A stretch of DNA of 64,000 bases from Formicarius rufipectus (lineage: Eukaryota > Chordata > Aves > Passeriformes > Formicariidae): NCBI GenBank assembly GCA_013399695.1, contig VXAU01001689.1, positions 1-64,000 of the forward strand, in the 5' to 3' direction. The notes under the pieces were generated by a model. That model did no database searches, had not been told where the DNA came from, and worked only from the letters and a program-made list of their open reading frames with translations. Numbering within the stretch: position 1 is the stretch's first letter; each line of letters begins with the position of its first letter. The translations under genes were made by a program, and so were the position numbers. This document shows, piece by piece, positions 35,573-46,178 of the stretch.

Positions 35573-36344
35573 GAATCAAAGCCAGAGGTCAACGGGTCTC
35601 CATCACAAAGGCAGAAGTGATTTAGCTGGCCAGACACTTGGAAAGTATTTAAAACACAAACATCTACTGAGCATTTTAGCTACCCATCCAGCACAAGCTG
35701 TATTCTCATGGACAGACAGGCACATCAGAGCAAACCCCAACTCCAGCTGTTATCAAGCATTCCTTGGACACAATAATGCAGCCATCACCTTTTGGGAACT
35801 GCTGCTCACTTGGGAGAACTGCCCCAGTGCACACGGTCAGCTGGAAGAGGGATATTCCAGCTAGAAGCTGGAAGTGGTGTTTGCCGAGTGCCACAAGGAT
35901 TCCCTGCTCCCCGGCAATGCCCTTTGGCTGGTGGAACCCTCGGGAGTGTGTAAAAGCAGAGCTCAGAAGGTTGTTTGGAGGGAAGCATGGAAGTCCTTTC
36001 ATCCCTGGTAGGCTGCCATGAAGTGTGATACCTCTGTGAAGCATTTTCCTTGGTTGTACGTTGCTCCCCTTTGCCGAAACACCTCTTTTCACACCAAATG
36101 AAAAAGTGTGCAGCTTTTCCTCCCCGTGAAAACGCAGGGTATCAAAACCCCAAAGACTTTGCAAAGGTCTGTGTGGGCAAAATCTCTTGCAGGCTGAGAC
36201 TCAAGTGTGACACCCAAGCTCCTCGAATGAGTGTGACATCCCACCCCACCAGCAAGGTCACAGCCCTCATGTGGGCAGTCACCACCGCCCCCCCAGCAAA
36301 CAGCAACCCGCAGCTATGACCAAAGGCAGAGCTTTTCCACTCAC

Positions 36345-36485
36345 TCTTGGAGGGCACCCGGAGGTTGGACCTCACCACCTGCAAGGAATCCGCCTGCACA
36401 CGCAACTCGTAACTCCGCACACGCTCGTAGTCCAGAGTCTTCCTGACAGAGATGACTCCCGTCCTGTTGTTGATGGCAAACACAT
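36345..36485 (-). CDS. PCDH15: PCDH15-type exon E (second half of EC10), 141 nt, phase 1/1
   Basis: The exon encodes VFAINNRTGVISV, LDYERVRSYELRVQADS and NLRVPSK, the C-terminal half of EC10. INNRTGVI is the cadherin 'i.. .tG.I' strand and LDYE is the LDRE-type calcium motif. The NNRT sequence forms a potential N-glycosylation sequon (N-R-T). The acceptor ..gccttgcag and donor gtgagt are both strong. The last base A joins GT of the next exon to give Ser, making VPSKS-NTAKV as in PCDH15. It lies only 1.2 kb downstream of exon D. Confidence 0.95.
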
Positions 36486-36714
36486 CTGCAAGGCAGCAAA
36501 CACAGCAGGAACTGCTTTCCAAGATGTATAAACATGGGCTTTTGTTAATGGTGAAGGCTTTGTGTTGCTGGTGACACTGTTCTCTGACACCCTCTAAGAA
36601 CCACGGGGCTCCTCGTGGGAGCTCTACTCAAAGGAGCACTGCAGCTGGATCCCACCTCCTACTGGGACACCCCACCTGCTGCTGGGACATCCCACCCACC
36701 ACTGGAATAGCCAT

Positions 36715-36790
36715 CTCAGAACCAAAGAATCACAGAACATCCTGAGCTGGAAGGGATCCATATGGCTGCTGGCCCTGCCCAGGACTTGGG
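36715..36790 (-). mobile_element. CR1 LINE tail remnant
   Basis: 'accaaagaatcacagaacat' and 'cctgagctggaagggatcca'; only the last part of an element. Confidence 0.7.
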
Positions 36791-37187
36791 GACACACTAG
36801 CAAGAGGAGACAAGCCAAGCAGCCCCCTCTCCCAAAAAGGAGGATGGGATGGGGAATTCTTTCAGGTCCCTCCAAATACTTTGGTGTGATTTTGTCAGGC
36901 TTTCCAGGCGGATCACAGAGGCAACAAGAGCAGGATGTTTTGTTTAGGTGTCAGGCTCTAATCCAATGTTTGTGGCTACAGCAAGGCGAACTCTCTAATG
37001 CTTTAAACCAGACAATTAGCAAGTAGAACTCTCTCTCTCCAAGCCATTATGTGCTTATTTCAGCATGCCCTGGATTCACACCATGTAGCAGCAATGGGAG
37101 TTTTTACATTAGTGAATGTTTTAATTGTAATTTTGAAAATTAATCTGATCTTTAGATCATCTCCAAAGGCTTGATAATGGCAGCCAT

Positions 37188-37520
37188 AGAACCACAGAAT
37201 CACTGAATAGTTCGGTTTGCAGGAGTTGGGACCTTAAATCTCATCTCATTCCACCCTTTGCCGTGGGTAGGCACACCTTCCATCAGACCACGTCGCTCCA
37301 AAAGCCCCATCCAGCCTGGCCTGGGACACTTCCAGGGATGGGGCAGCCACAGCTTCTCTGCCCAACCTGTGCCAGGGACTACCCATCCTCCCAGGGGACA
37401 ATTCCTTCCCAATATCCTATCTCTCTCTGCCCTCTGGCAGTGGGAAGCCATTCCCCTTATCCTGTCTCTTACAAAAGGTAACTCTCCATCTTTCCTGTAG
37501 GCTCCCTTCAGGTCCTGCAG
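37188..37520 (-). mobile_element. CR1 LINE 3' fragment
   Basis: Starts 'agaaccacagaatcactgaa' and contains 'ttccagggatggggcagcca' and 'ttccttcccaatatcctatc'. Its upstream end lies about 180 nt downstream of the exon D donor in transcript order. Confidence 0.9.
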
Positions 37521-37703
37521 TTCCCTCCTGCCGGCCCAGACGGAGTGGGATTTCACCTCATTGGGTTGGGGTCTTCCCTAACCTTAACAGCTCCATGACT
37601 CACCTCAGCAGCAGCTCTACTTCTCAACACCTTCTGGTGCCCCCCACCAGGCTGGGCATGGGCACTGAAACCGAATCCTTAATAATGATGTTGTTCTACT
37701 CAC

Positions 37704-37813
37704 CCTCCTCATTCCCTGAGACAATGGAATACACGACCGTCTGGTTCAGGGCGGCCGCAGTGACGACGGCGACCACAGTTCCTCTTGGGGCACCTTCGCT
37801 CACCGGGGGTGGT
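37704..37813 (-). CDS. PCDH15: PCDH15-type exon D (start of EC10), 110 nt, phase 2/1
   Basis: After completing the split Arg codon, the exon encodes 36 residues, from PPPVSEGAPRGTVVAV to VVYSIVSGNEE, the first half of EC10. The A-A-A-x-N-Q-x-x-VYSI-VSGNEE wording is characteristic of PCDH15 EC10. The exon is CpG-rich and contains a gcggccgc octamer. The acceptor is ..atcctgcag and the donor gtgagt. The final G joins AT of the next exon to make Asp. The first PPPVSE residues follow the calcium-free EC9-EC10 joint. Confidence 0.94.
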
Positions 37814-38551
37814 CTGCAGGATGGAACATAAGGATATGGGTGGCATCCCACTTGTCTGAACAGCAGGGTAGTAGTTTCTCCCCTCTGCCAAAGGGAGAGG
37901 ATCTGTTATTTAAGAAAACCACATGAAGAGGGCAAATACTGAGCCTTTCCAAACACAGAGACCAGCAAGGAGTCTGACTGACAAGGGGTGGAAATACAAA
38001 GATCTAATGTCGCTTTGATATGAGACATGGAAAGGAAGGGAACGACGAGAAGGAACTGTAACAAAAGCACCATCACTGCCTGATAAACTGTGAGGAAAAA
38101 TTAGAACAAAACAGACCTTTTCTAATACTCAGGCCTACCAAGAAAACTCCATGATCTGTCAGAAAACCATACAGGAAAATTCATTCATGGATCAAACTCT
38201 CTCATTCATACAGTAAACACTTTAGGAGCACCTCCACAGGAACTTCTACTCTCCATAGAAATAGATATTTACTGATTTTTTCTCCTCCCTTTGATTTGTG
38301 CCTCTTAATTCAGCTACACAATTTAGTTCTCATGCCCCCTGATAGAAATTCTGAAGTTAAATATTTTCAACAATCACCCCATAAGATGGGTATTTGATTT
38401 TTATAGTAGGCAAAAGAAATGGTGGGATGTAGAGGGATTTTACTCCACGAGGTGCTTGGCAGTCAGTGCTCTCACAGGATATGGTCCCAGGAGACTGCCA
38501 TAAAAACCCTCTGAAGGGTTTTAGCATTTATTTCCATTCTTAAGGACCAAT

Positions 38552-38948
38552 GACCTGCACTTTAATTGCTGCTCCCTAATTAACCCCTTACTCATTTTCT
38601 TTTGTAGCAGCAGCAGTTGCTGAGACCTTCTCAGACCAGAAGTACCACTATTTTTCATTTTTTAATTATTATGTAAGTTTTTAAATGGCTTTTACATAAT
38701 TTCCTAATAAAAACCTGTCTGTCTCAGGTCATTCTTCCCTTCTCAGATANGACCTGCACTTTAATTGCTGCTCCCTAATTAACCCCTTACTCATTTTCTT
38801 TTGTAGCAACAGCGGTTGCTGAGACCTTCTCAGACCAGAAGTACCACTATTTTTCATTTTTTAATTATTCTGTAAGTTTTTAAATGGCTTTTACATAATT
38901 TCCTAATAAAAACCTGTCTGTCTCAGGTCATTCTTCCCTTCTCAGATA
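38552..38948. repeat. 198-bp direct duplication split by a single N (38750)
   Basis: Copy 1 is 38552-38749 and copy 2 is 38751-38948, both 198 bp, beginning 'gacctgcactttaattgctg' and ending 'tctcagata'. They differ by a few substitutions only (e.g. gcagcagcagtt versus gcaacagcggtt, attatgtaag versus attctgtaag). The single N at the junction suggests an assembly join rather than biology. Confidence 0.95.
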
Positions 38949-39025
38949 AAAAGGAAAGGTTGGGTATTTATGTTTTATTTATGTTATTGTAATTAAATAT
39001 CTCAAATTTACAGCATCTTGGTATT

Positions 39026-39147
39026 TTCAAGGCCAGGTTGGACAGGGCTTGGAGCAACCTGGGCTGGTGGAAGGTGTCCCTGCCCATGGCAGGGGTGGGA
39101 TGGGCTTTAAAGCCCCTTCCAAGGCAGACTGTTCTGTGATTCTGTGC
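39026..39147 (+). mobile_element. CR1 LINE tail fragment (copy within duplication, left)
   Basis: 'ccaggttggacagggcttgg' to 'gttctgtgattctgtgc'. It is present twice because of the surrounding 212-bp duplication. Confidence 0.9.
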
Positions 39148-39238
39148 ATACACATCTTGTAGGCATTGATTTTGNGGTATTTATGTTATATTTATGTTAT
39201 TTTAATTAAATACCTCAAATTTACAGCATCTTGGTATT

Positions 39239-39360
39239 TTCAAGGCCAGGTTGGACAGGGCTTGGAGCAACTTGGGCTGGTGGAAGGTGTCCCTGCCCAT
39301 GGCAGGGGTGGGATGGGCTTTAAAGCCCCTTCCAAGGCAGACTGTTCTGTGATTCTGTGC
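39239..39360 (+). mobile_element. CR1 LINE tail fragment (copy within duplication, right)
   Basis: Same insertion as the fragment at 39026-39147, with 'gcaacttgggctggtgg' in place of 'gcaacctgggctggtgg'; probably not an independent insertion. Confidence 0.9.
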
Positions 39361-41155
39361 ATACACATCTTGTAGGCATTGATTTTGATTCACTGAGCAC
39401 TGATTTGTGTAAAGAAGGAAAGAATAAGAAACAGGATTTCCCCTCTAACACTCAGGGATCCCCCAGTCTTCATGCCCTGCAAGCACTGCCCAGGGAGCAC
39501 TCACATTCAGCACAGTTCCAGCATGTCTAAATAACAAGTTTCTTCCTGAGATGCACCAAAGGTTTACTTTCCTTTTTCTCTTCTGTTCTTCAAATCCCAT
39601 CGCTCAGAAAAAGTGATGAGCAACATTTTGAGATGCTGCTTCCTCAAGGAAGCTGCAACTGCTTCAGGAAGAACAAAGAGTCTGTGCTGATGCCTTTCAA
39701 CCAGCAATCTAAGCAATTTCAACAAAGGAAAGTGAGACACTCGAGCTCCTGTCTAATCAAACACTCAGATTTCCATCACAGCAAGCAAAGGTCAAGTTCA
39801 TACTTAAAACTCCTGAAAAAAAAGATTTTAAAGGAATTTTTTTAACACTCAGCCATAAATGCAGATGGATTTTTATTACAACAATCATCCTGCAGGTATT
39901 TTCAATTTTTAAAATTAAAATTTAAAAAAATTGATATACAACAAAATAAAAGAGAGATGAGGGTCTGTTCGGAGAGATTTACAGGGGTGCTTCAGTTGTG
40001 CACTGACCTCCAGAGTTCTGAGCAGAACATACACCTGCTTCACTTCAGGGAATACCATGGAGGTGTTTGGAAGACATGTAGATGTGGCACCTGAGGACAT
40101 TAAGTCTTTTCCAAGATTTTGGCTACTTCCATGGTATTTTTCCATATCCATCCCAGCCATGTGGATTTTAGGTTGGCTGATTCCCATTAACGTTTCCACA
40201 ACAAGTGGTATTTTGTCAGCATGCAGGATGGACTGGAGCCCAGGAGAGAATGAAACCAACCCCTAAAATAGGTTTGTCCCTCAAGAAAAACCACAGTGAC
40301 ACCAAACTAAGGGAAGAGGATTAAGTCATTACTTACGCACCAAAATACTGAAAATAGATAGAAATTTGAAAATCAATTTGCTCTATCTCAGTTATGTGCA
40401 TCTTGAGCAGAGGTGGAAAAGGACCCTGGACATGGATCAAATACATTGCAGGGATTCACCATTTGAAATGTGCAAAGTGAAATTTTAACTTTTCCTCTCA
40501 ACTTTCCGGCTGCTTCTTTTTCCCTTTGCTGGACACGTCGGACTCCCAGCCATTTTTCAATTTGCCTGAGATCCAACACACTTTAAATTCACCATGAAAC
40601 CTGTCTGTCTCCAACAGCAACAACAAGAGAATTCATAAAAAATTACATTTTAAAGCAGCAAACCCAATAATAATTTGGAAAATTGGTTTAGCACTGAAGT
40701 CCAAGAGCATGATGTGTATGGACTCCATATTTGAGACTTCAGTCAGCTCTATTTTGTGGACTTTATATTTCATACATATGCTTTTATAACATATTATAAT
40801 ATATTTTTATACATATTTCTATTTTAATTCTTGGAGATCCAGCACAGCTCAGAATTTCAGTTTTGTTGCTGTTTAATGACATTATTCAGATTCTCACCTC
40901 AACTTGATTAGCACTGAGGGTATTTTCACTCGACTTATCCAATTTTTGGGTTCCTGGAGCTGCAACTGGAACTGTCTAGACAGTTTGTCACATACAGTAT
41001 TTATTCTTTTCAGGAAAAGAATATTTTCTTCTTAATTAGATGCATTCTTCAAGCCATTTGGCCTCAAAGTATCCTGAAAAGGAAAACTTCACTAAACAGA
41101 GCTTTAAAGAAACACAGCTTGATGGAAAACCATCTTAGGCAGAAGTTTATGTCCT

Positions 41156-41285
41156 GGAAGTGTCCAAAGGCCAAGTTGGACAGGGTTTGGAGCACCCTGG
41201 GCTATGGAAGGTGGGAAGGGGTGCAATGGGATGGATTTTAAGGCCCCTTCCAACTCAAACCATCCTAGGATTCTTGGATTCTACA
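41156..41285 (+). mobile_element. CR1 LINE tail fragment
   Basis: 'aagtgtccaaaggccaagtt' to 'catcctaggattcttggatt'. Confidence 0.88.
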
Positions 41286-41317
41286 AGGCTGTGGCATAAA
41301 TATCAGAGATATTTAGA

Positions 41318-41400
41318 ACCACAGATTATCCTGAGCTGGAAGGGACCCCCAGGGATCACCATGTCCAACTCCTGAGCAGCTGCTCAGGGCACTGAGGCTG
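41318..41400 (-). mobile_element. CR1 LINE tail fragment
   Basis: 'agaaccacagattatcctga' and 'gctggaagggacccccaggg'. Lies tail to tail with the preceding copy, 32 bp apart. Confidence 0.75.
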
Positions 41401-42449
41401 CTGTTCTGTGCCACCTTTGGGAAAGAGGCACCAAATGGGACAGAATCCAGCCATGGAATGCTACCCATCCCCTCAGTGTCTCTGTGCAGGTCTCCCCATT
41501 CCCTATTTCCCAATGAGAATCACTGTTTGACTGAACAGCAAGAAACCAGAGACCTGGGAGAAGCCTCTTGGAATGACACTTCCACCTGGGTCCTGCTACA
41601 GCTCCATCACTTTGGCCTGTGAAACCCTCTCAGACGTGACTATTCGCCTGCAATAGTGAAGGGTTTAATTAGGTGGAAATCACTAGCAGGGAGAGAGAAG
41701 CCCACGTGCCCTGTGATGTCACTTTATAGGCAGAACACATTTCCACATGGTCAGTACTGGCAGAGAAATAAAATGCCACACCATATTTCCAGCAAATAAT
41801 AGCCTCGAATTCCCAGCTTCCCACAGAATTAGTGCACAACTGGACACATCTTTCCCAGCAGGGTGGAGACCTATAATGCAACACTAACAGAAGCTGTTAA
41901 GTTCCCAAGATTTTCCTCTTTTCCCTGCTCAGAGATGGCTCAGCACCTGTTTCATGTGCCCACAGGCAATAATTAGGAAGCAATGATGCTGCTCTTGGTT
42001 AACATTCCATCCCCTGCTCCAGCAGCACATTGCTATTGGCAGTGACCTTCCAGTTGCAGAGGATGTGGGATTTATTGATTAACAAAGCACCAAAAAAGAT
42101 CACAAATCCTTTGAACTTTTCCTTTTTTAAAAGGAAAACATGCTCATAAATAAGACACGCTTGCTAGGAAAAAACCCCACAACTATATTCATCTGAGATT
42201 TGCTGCACATCTGGTCTTCACTGCTTTGCAGCACCACTATTTAGTATCTGTTAATTAAGAAATGAAAGTGTTGCCATTAGTTGTCGGGAAGAAATGGCAA
42301 CTTCTGGAGTTCAATCCAGAGCTGATCTGGGTGGAGCCATCGGAACAAGAGAAACAACAGCTTGAGAAAGAAGCACTCTAAACAGGGATTTGATTTTCCC
42401 AAGCAAGTGATTTATTTGCTTGATTGGGTTATTAACCTTTTTACTATGT

Positions 42450-42617
42450 TACCCAGAGAAGCTGTGGCTGCCCCATCCCTGGAAGTGTCCCAGGCCAGGT
42501 TGGACAGGGCTTGGAGCAGCCTGGGCTGGTGGGAGGTGTCCCAGCCCATGGCAGGGGGTGGAACGGGATGAGCTTTAAGGTCCCTTCCAAGCCACCCCAT
42601 TTCATGATTCTGTGCTT
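42450..42617 (+). mobile_element. CR1 LINE tail fragment
   Basis: 'agagaagctgtggctgcccc' to 'ccccatttcatgattctgtg'; the terminal motif is preserved. Confidence 0.92.
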
Positions 42618-43045
42618 GCCTTCCCAGAGATGTGGCTGTTTCATTGGTACAAACAGAATGAAATCAGTCAGCATTAAAAACCTGAAGAAACAGTGACTTA
42701 CCACAGCCTGTTTGGGCTGTGATGCACAAAGTTTTGTTCTGGCAGCCCTGCACTCACCACCCTGCTCTACCCTGGCTCCCCGGGCTGTCATGTGGCTGGA
42801 GAGAGTGGAAGTGTTCGTGTCCTCTGCTGACAACCACCCCAGGCATCACTTTGGGGGCTGGTTCCTCCCTGGGCCAGGAGGACTTTGGAAAAGCTGCAAA
42901 ATCCAAGTGATTGCCAACCACATGGAGAGCTCCCTAGGAGCACCAGGCATGGATCATTCAGCCCTTATTAGCCATGCTGATGGCCTGGGAGCCCCTGGAG
43001 TGGCATCTTTCCAAGCTGTTGGACCAGACCCTTTTGGAGAACTGT

Positions 43046-43330
43046 AGAATCCCCCAAGCGCCATGTGCACACTTTTTCTGAACTCCTCCTGGGGTGGTGA
43101 CTCCCCAGCTGCCCTGGGCAGGCTGTTCCAATGCCTGACCACCCTTTCAGGGAAAGAATTTTCCATAACATCCAACCTGTCCCCTCCCTGCCACAACGTG
43201 AGGCTGTTTTGCCTTGTCCTGCCCCATGTTCCCTGGGAGCACAGCCTAAACCCCACGTGGCTCCAACCTCCGTCCAGGCAGTTGTAGAGAGTCAGAAAGT
43301 CCCCCTGATGCTCCTTTGCTTTCAAGAGGA
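43046..43330 (-). mobile_element. CR1 LINE 3' fragment
   Basis: 'ctgtagaatcccccaagcgc', 'ctgttccaatgcctgaccac' and 'cgtgaggctgttttgccttg'; a diverged subfamily. Confidence 0.85.
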
Positions 43331-44647
43331 TTTGAGTGCTGGGAGGAGGGATGTCCCCAAGCCTGCCTGGCCTTCACCTTCCCATCCCCACCAGAAGATC
43401 CAACGGGTCACACTGGGTCCCTCTGTGCCATGCTTTGAGGTCCACCTCTCACAGCCATCAGGAAGGAGCTGGATTTGATCTCTCCCTTGCCATAAAGCAC
43501 CAGCCCCACCTTTATTTTCTGCCTCTCAGAGCCCTCAGCTGCCCTTTGCTGTTTGACATGAGCAGCACAGCAGCATTTATAAGTCTCCAGTATAACTGAC
43601 ACCCCAAACAAAGAAAGTGTGTGGGGGGAAAGACACACATTAATTTGCCACAAGTTATGGAATAGTGCAGAAGGAGAGCCAGCAAATCTCTGACTTCACC
43701 TCCCTGACTGCTGCTTCCTGTGGAAGTGCCTTTAAGGCACAGATGATAATCAATCCAAGCCTCCCTGGGTATGAAGTGGGCCCCAAGCAGAGCTCAGAGC
43801 TGCCAGGTCAACAGCTCAGGGCAGAGTGGCACTTTTATCTCCCTTTTTGCTCAGGCCATCTGCTCCCTCCCTGCTGTATTTTGTATTTATTTCTGATTTG
43901 GTAACACACACAGCAGCTTTGCTCTGTGAAACTGTTCAACAGTGACCTTTTCCTGAATACCCAGCAAGGAAGTTTGTAAAACAGCTCGAGGACAATGCTG
44001 CACTCAGCCAGATTAGGAGAATCACACAAGCAAAGATCAATTCCAGACCACTCTGAAGCCACTAATTCTCAATCCTTCAGAAATTCGAGCATCCACACGC
44101 AACAGTTTATCATTTTGCATGACTCTAAAGATATTTACCCTAAAGATATCCTGTGTCAGCTGAAAAATATGGCTCTGTGAGAGCTGCCAGGTCTGGCTTG
44201 AATCACTGTCAGGGAACCAAACCCGAAGCGAAGTCTGCAGTGTGTGACAATTCCTGAAAACCTTGGGAAGCAACACTAGTCCCTCTCCAGAATGTTTGGG
44301 AGGGTATCAGAGCTGAACCAGAAAGTTCTAGGGTTGTTTTCATGGCATTTCTGACACCGAAGAAAACAAGTAACTGCCTTTGCTGCCCCCAAAAAGTTTT
44401 AAGAGTGGTTTTTTAAGATGGTGCATACCAAAGAATTCCCCAAAAACTGAGCTGTGCTATTCCTTTGGAAAGAGAAGGTAGGCTGTCCAGCTGATTCTGA
44501 GGAGCTCACAGGGAGGAAAAGACACCATGGGTTACTCAGTTGTCACCTGAGGGTGTTAGGGAACACAAGTCACCTTTTACTGCCCAGGTTCTTCACTGGG
44601 GTGAAGTAACATTCCCATCTTCTGGGATACAACTGGACTCCAGTGAA

Positions 44648-45085
44648 CTCAGGAATCCCAGAATGGTTTGGGTTGGAAGGGACCTTCAAGATCATGCCAT
44701 TCCACTCCCTGCCATGGGCAGGGACACCTTCCATCAGCCCAGGTTGCTCCAGTCTGGCCTTGGACGCTCCCAGGGATGGGGCAGCCACAGCTTCTCTGCC
44801 CAACCTGTGCCAGGGCCTGCCCATCCTCATAGTAAGGAATTCCTTCCCAATATCCAACCTAAATTTCCCCTCTTTCAGTTTGAAGCCATTCCCCCTTGTC
44901 CTGTCACTCCAGTTCCTGATGCAGAGCCTCTCTCCAGCTTCCCTGTAGCCCCTTCAGACCCTGGAAGGTGCTGTGGGGTCTCCACACAACCTTCTCCTCT
45001 CCAGACTGAACATTCCCATCTCTCCCAGCCTATCCCCACAGGGAAGGTGTCTCGGTCCTCTCAGTAACCTGGACTTGCTCCAGCA
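44648..45085 (-). mobile_element. CR1 LINE 3' fragment
   Basis: 'cccagaatggtttgggttgg', 'ttccttcccaatatccaacc' and 'acttgctccagcagc'; long and well preserved. Confidence 0.93.
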
Positions 45086-46065
45086 GCAGGTTTGCTCTGC
45101 CAGTAACCTGCATGCCCTGATATATCTGAAATTACAGTCACAATGGACACGTTTTTTCAGCTGCATTACCTCAATTACACTCTATCCCTTTGAAGATCCC
45201 TAATAAACTATAGGAAAGCAGGAATAATCTCCCTTTCAAAAAAAAATCCTTCAGCAAAGGATTATAATTAAATGCAAAGTTGGTCACTTTACACTGTTCC
45301 TTCAGATTCTATATTTGTTTCAAGATTAAATTCAAAATTAGGAGAGGACTGGCACAATTTTGCTATTTTTCAATTCTCTGAGGTATCGCTTCACAATATC
45401 AATGCCCTGATCATAAGGATAAATAGAACGCCATTAGGAATTTCTGTCTACACACCTGAAAACAGCTGAGCAAAGCCTCCCATCAGGACCTACTGAAGAC
45501 AATTTGGGCTAAATTTCTGTTTTCTTTTTCCTGCAGTACGTTCTCTGTAGCAAAACTGAACAAAGCAATCAGGCTGTGCCCCTCTTTTTTGATTGTTTTT
45601 ACTGAATTTTAAGACAATGAGGTTGAAGCTATCAAATTGTCAGAGGGCAAACTTCATCAGATCATGCCTCTGTAGTAATAATAACCATCATCTGCACTTC
45701 TGATGTCAAAGAGGTCGAGTCTGAGCCTCACATGAACAGTGCAGAGGATCAAAACACCTTCCAACGGGCTGGAGGAAGATTAACCAAGAGCCCTTGTGAT
45801 CCCAGTTACAATTCCAAGGAATATCCAACTGACTGCCACGTTTCTCCATACGACTGACATTTCCAGCAGCTCCTGAGAGCACAGTTTCAAGCAAACCTTT
45901 CCTCACTGTCATTGTCACCTACAACCCAGATCTTCCAGCTGGAGACAGCCTTCTGACACCGTAAAGTTGCACCACAAGGTATTCCTGCAGCCACCCTCTG
46001 TCAGAGCAGCAGTCAATCAGGCCCTAAAGAGCAGCAGTCATAGTGGGAGGAGCTGAAAGCCTCAC

Positions 46066-46178
46066 CTGTACTCGTCCTGGGTGAAGCGCGGGATGACCGA
46101 GGGCTGCAGCACCGCGATTTCCACCGTCGTGGTGTTGGACTTCACAGGGTCCCCATCATCATAGGCAATGATCACGAG
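46066..46178 (-). CDS. PCDH15: PCDH15-type exon C (end of EC9, EC9-EC10 linker), 113 nt, phase 0/2
   Basis: The exon encodes LVIIAYDDGDPVKS and then VEIAVLQPSVIPRFTQDEY, the last strands of EC9 and the linker to EC10. The expected DxNDxxPxF calcium motif is absent from this linker and replaced by LQPSVIPRF. In PCDH15 the EC9-EC10 junction is known to be an atypical, calcium-free, bent joint, so this supports the family assignment. The acceptor is ..gttaacag and the donor gtgagg. The exon ends with AG, which joins the first A of the next exon to give an Arg codon. GC-rich third positions (GTG, ATC, CGC) contrast with the AT-rich introns. Confidence 0.94.

Larger units (their letters stand above)
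29144..36344 (-). other. Intron between exons E and F (7.2 kb)
   Basis: CR1 fragments lie at 29295-29605, 30465-31075, 33715-33838 and 34675-35125. A purine-rich ga/gaaa tract at 31090-31137, a 19-bp tandem repeat at 31858-31906 and an AT microsatellite at 35497-35572 are also present. The stretches 29610-30460, 31140-33710, 33840-34670 and 35580-36344 hold nothing recognisable. Confidence 0.8.
36486..37703 (-). other. Intron between exons D and E (1.2 kb)
   Basis: The shortest intron in the window. It carries a short CR1 tail fragment (36715-36790) and a larger one (37188-37520), both in the sense of transcription. The remaining sequence is unremarkable. Confidence 0.8.
38963..39387. repeat. 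212-bp direct duplication split by a single N (39175)
   Basis: Copy 1 is 38963-39174 and copy 2 is 39176-39387, both 212 bp, beginning 'ggtatttatgtt' and ending 'gcattgattttg', with a few substitutions. Each copy contains the same CR1 tail fragment. It follows the first duplication directly. Confidence 0.95.
37814..46065 (-). other. Intron between exons C and D (8.3 kb)
   Basis: The intron carries the two N-split direct duplications (38552-38948 and 38963-39387). CR1 fragments lie at 39026-39147, 39239-39360, 41156-41285, 41318-41400, 42450-42617, 43046-43330 and 44648-45085. The stretches 37820-38550, 39390-41150, 41410-42440, 43340-44640 and 45090-46065 show no gene. Confidence 0.8.
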
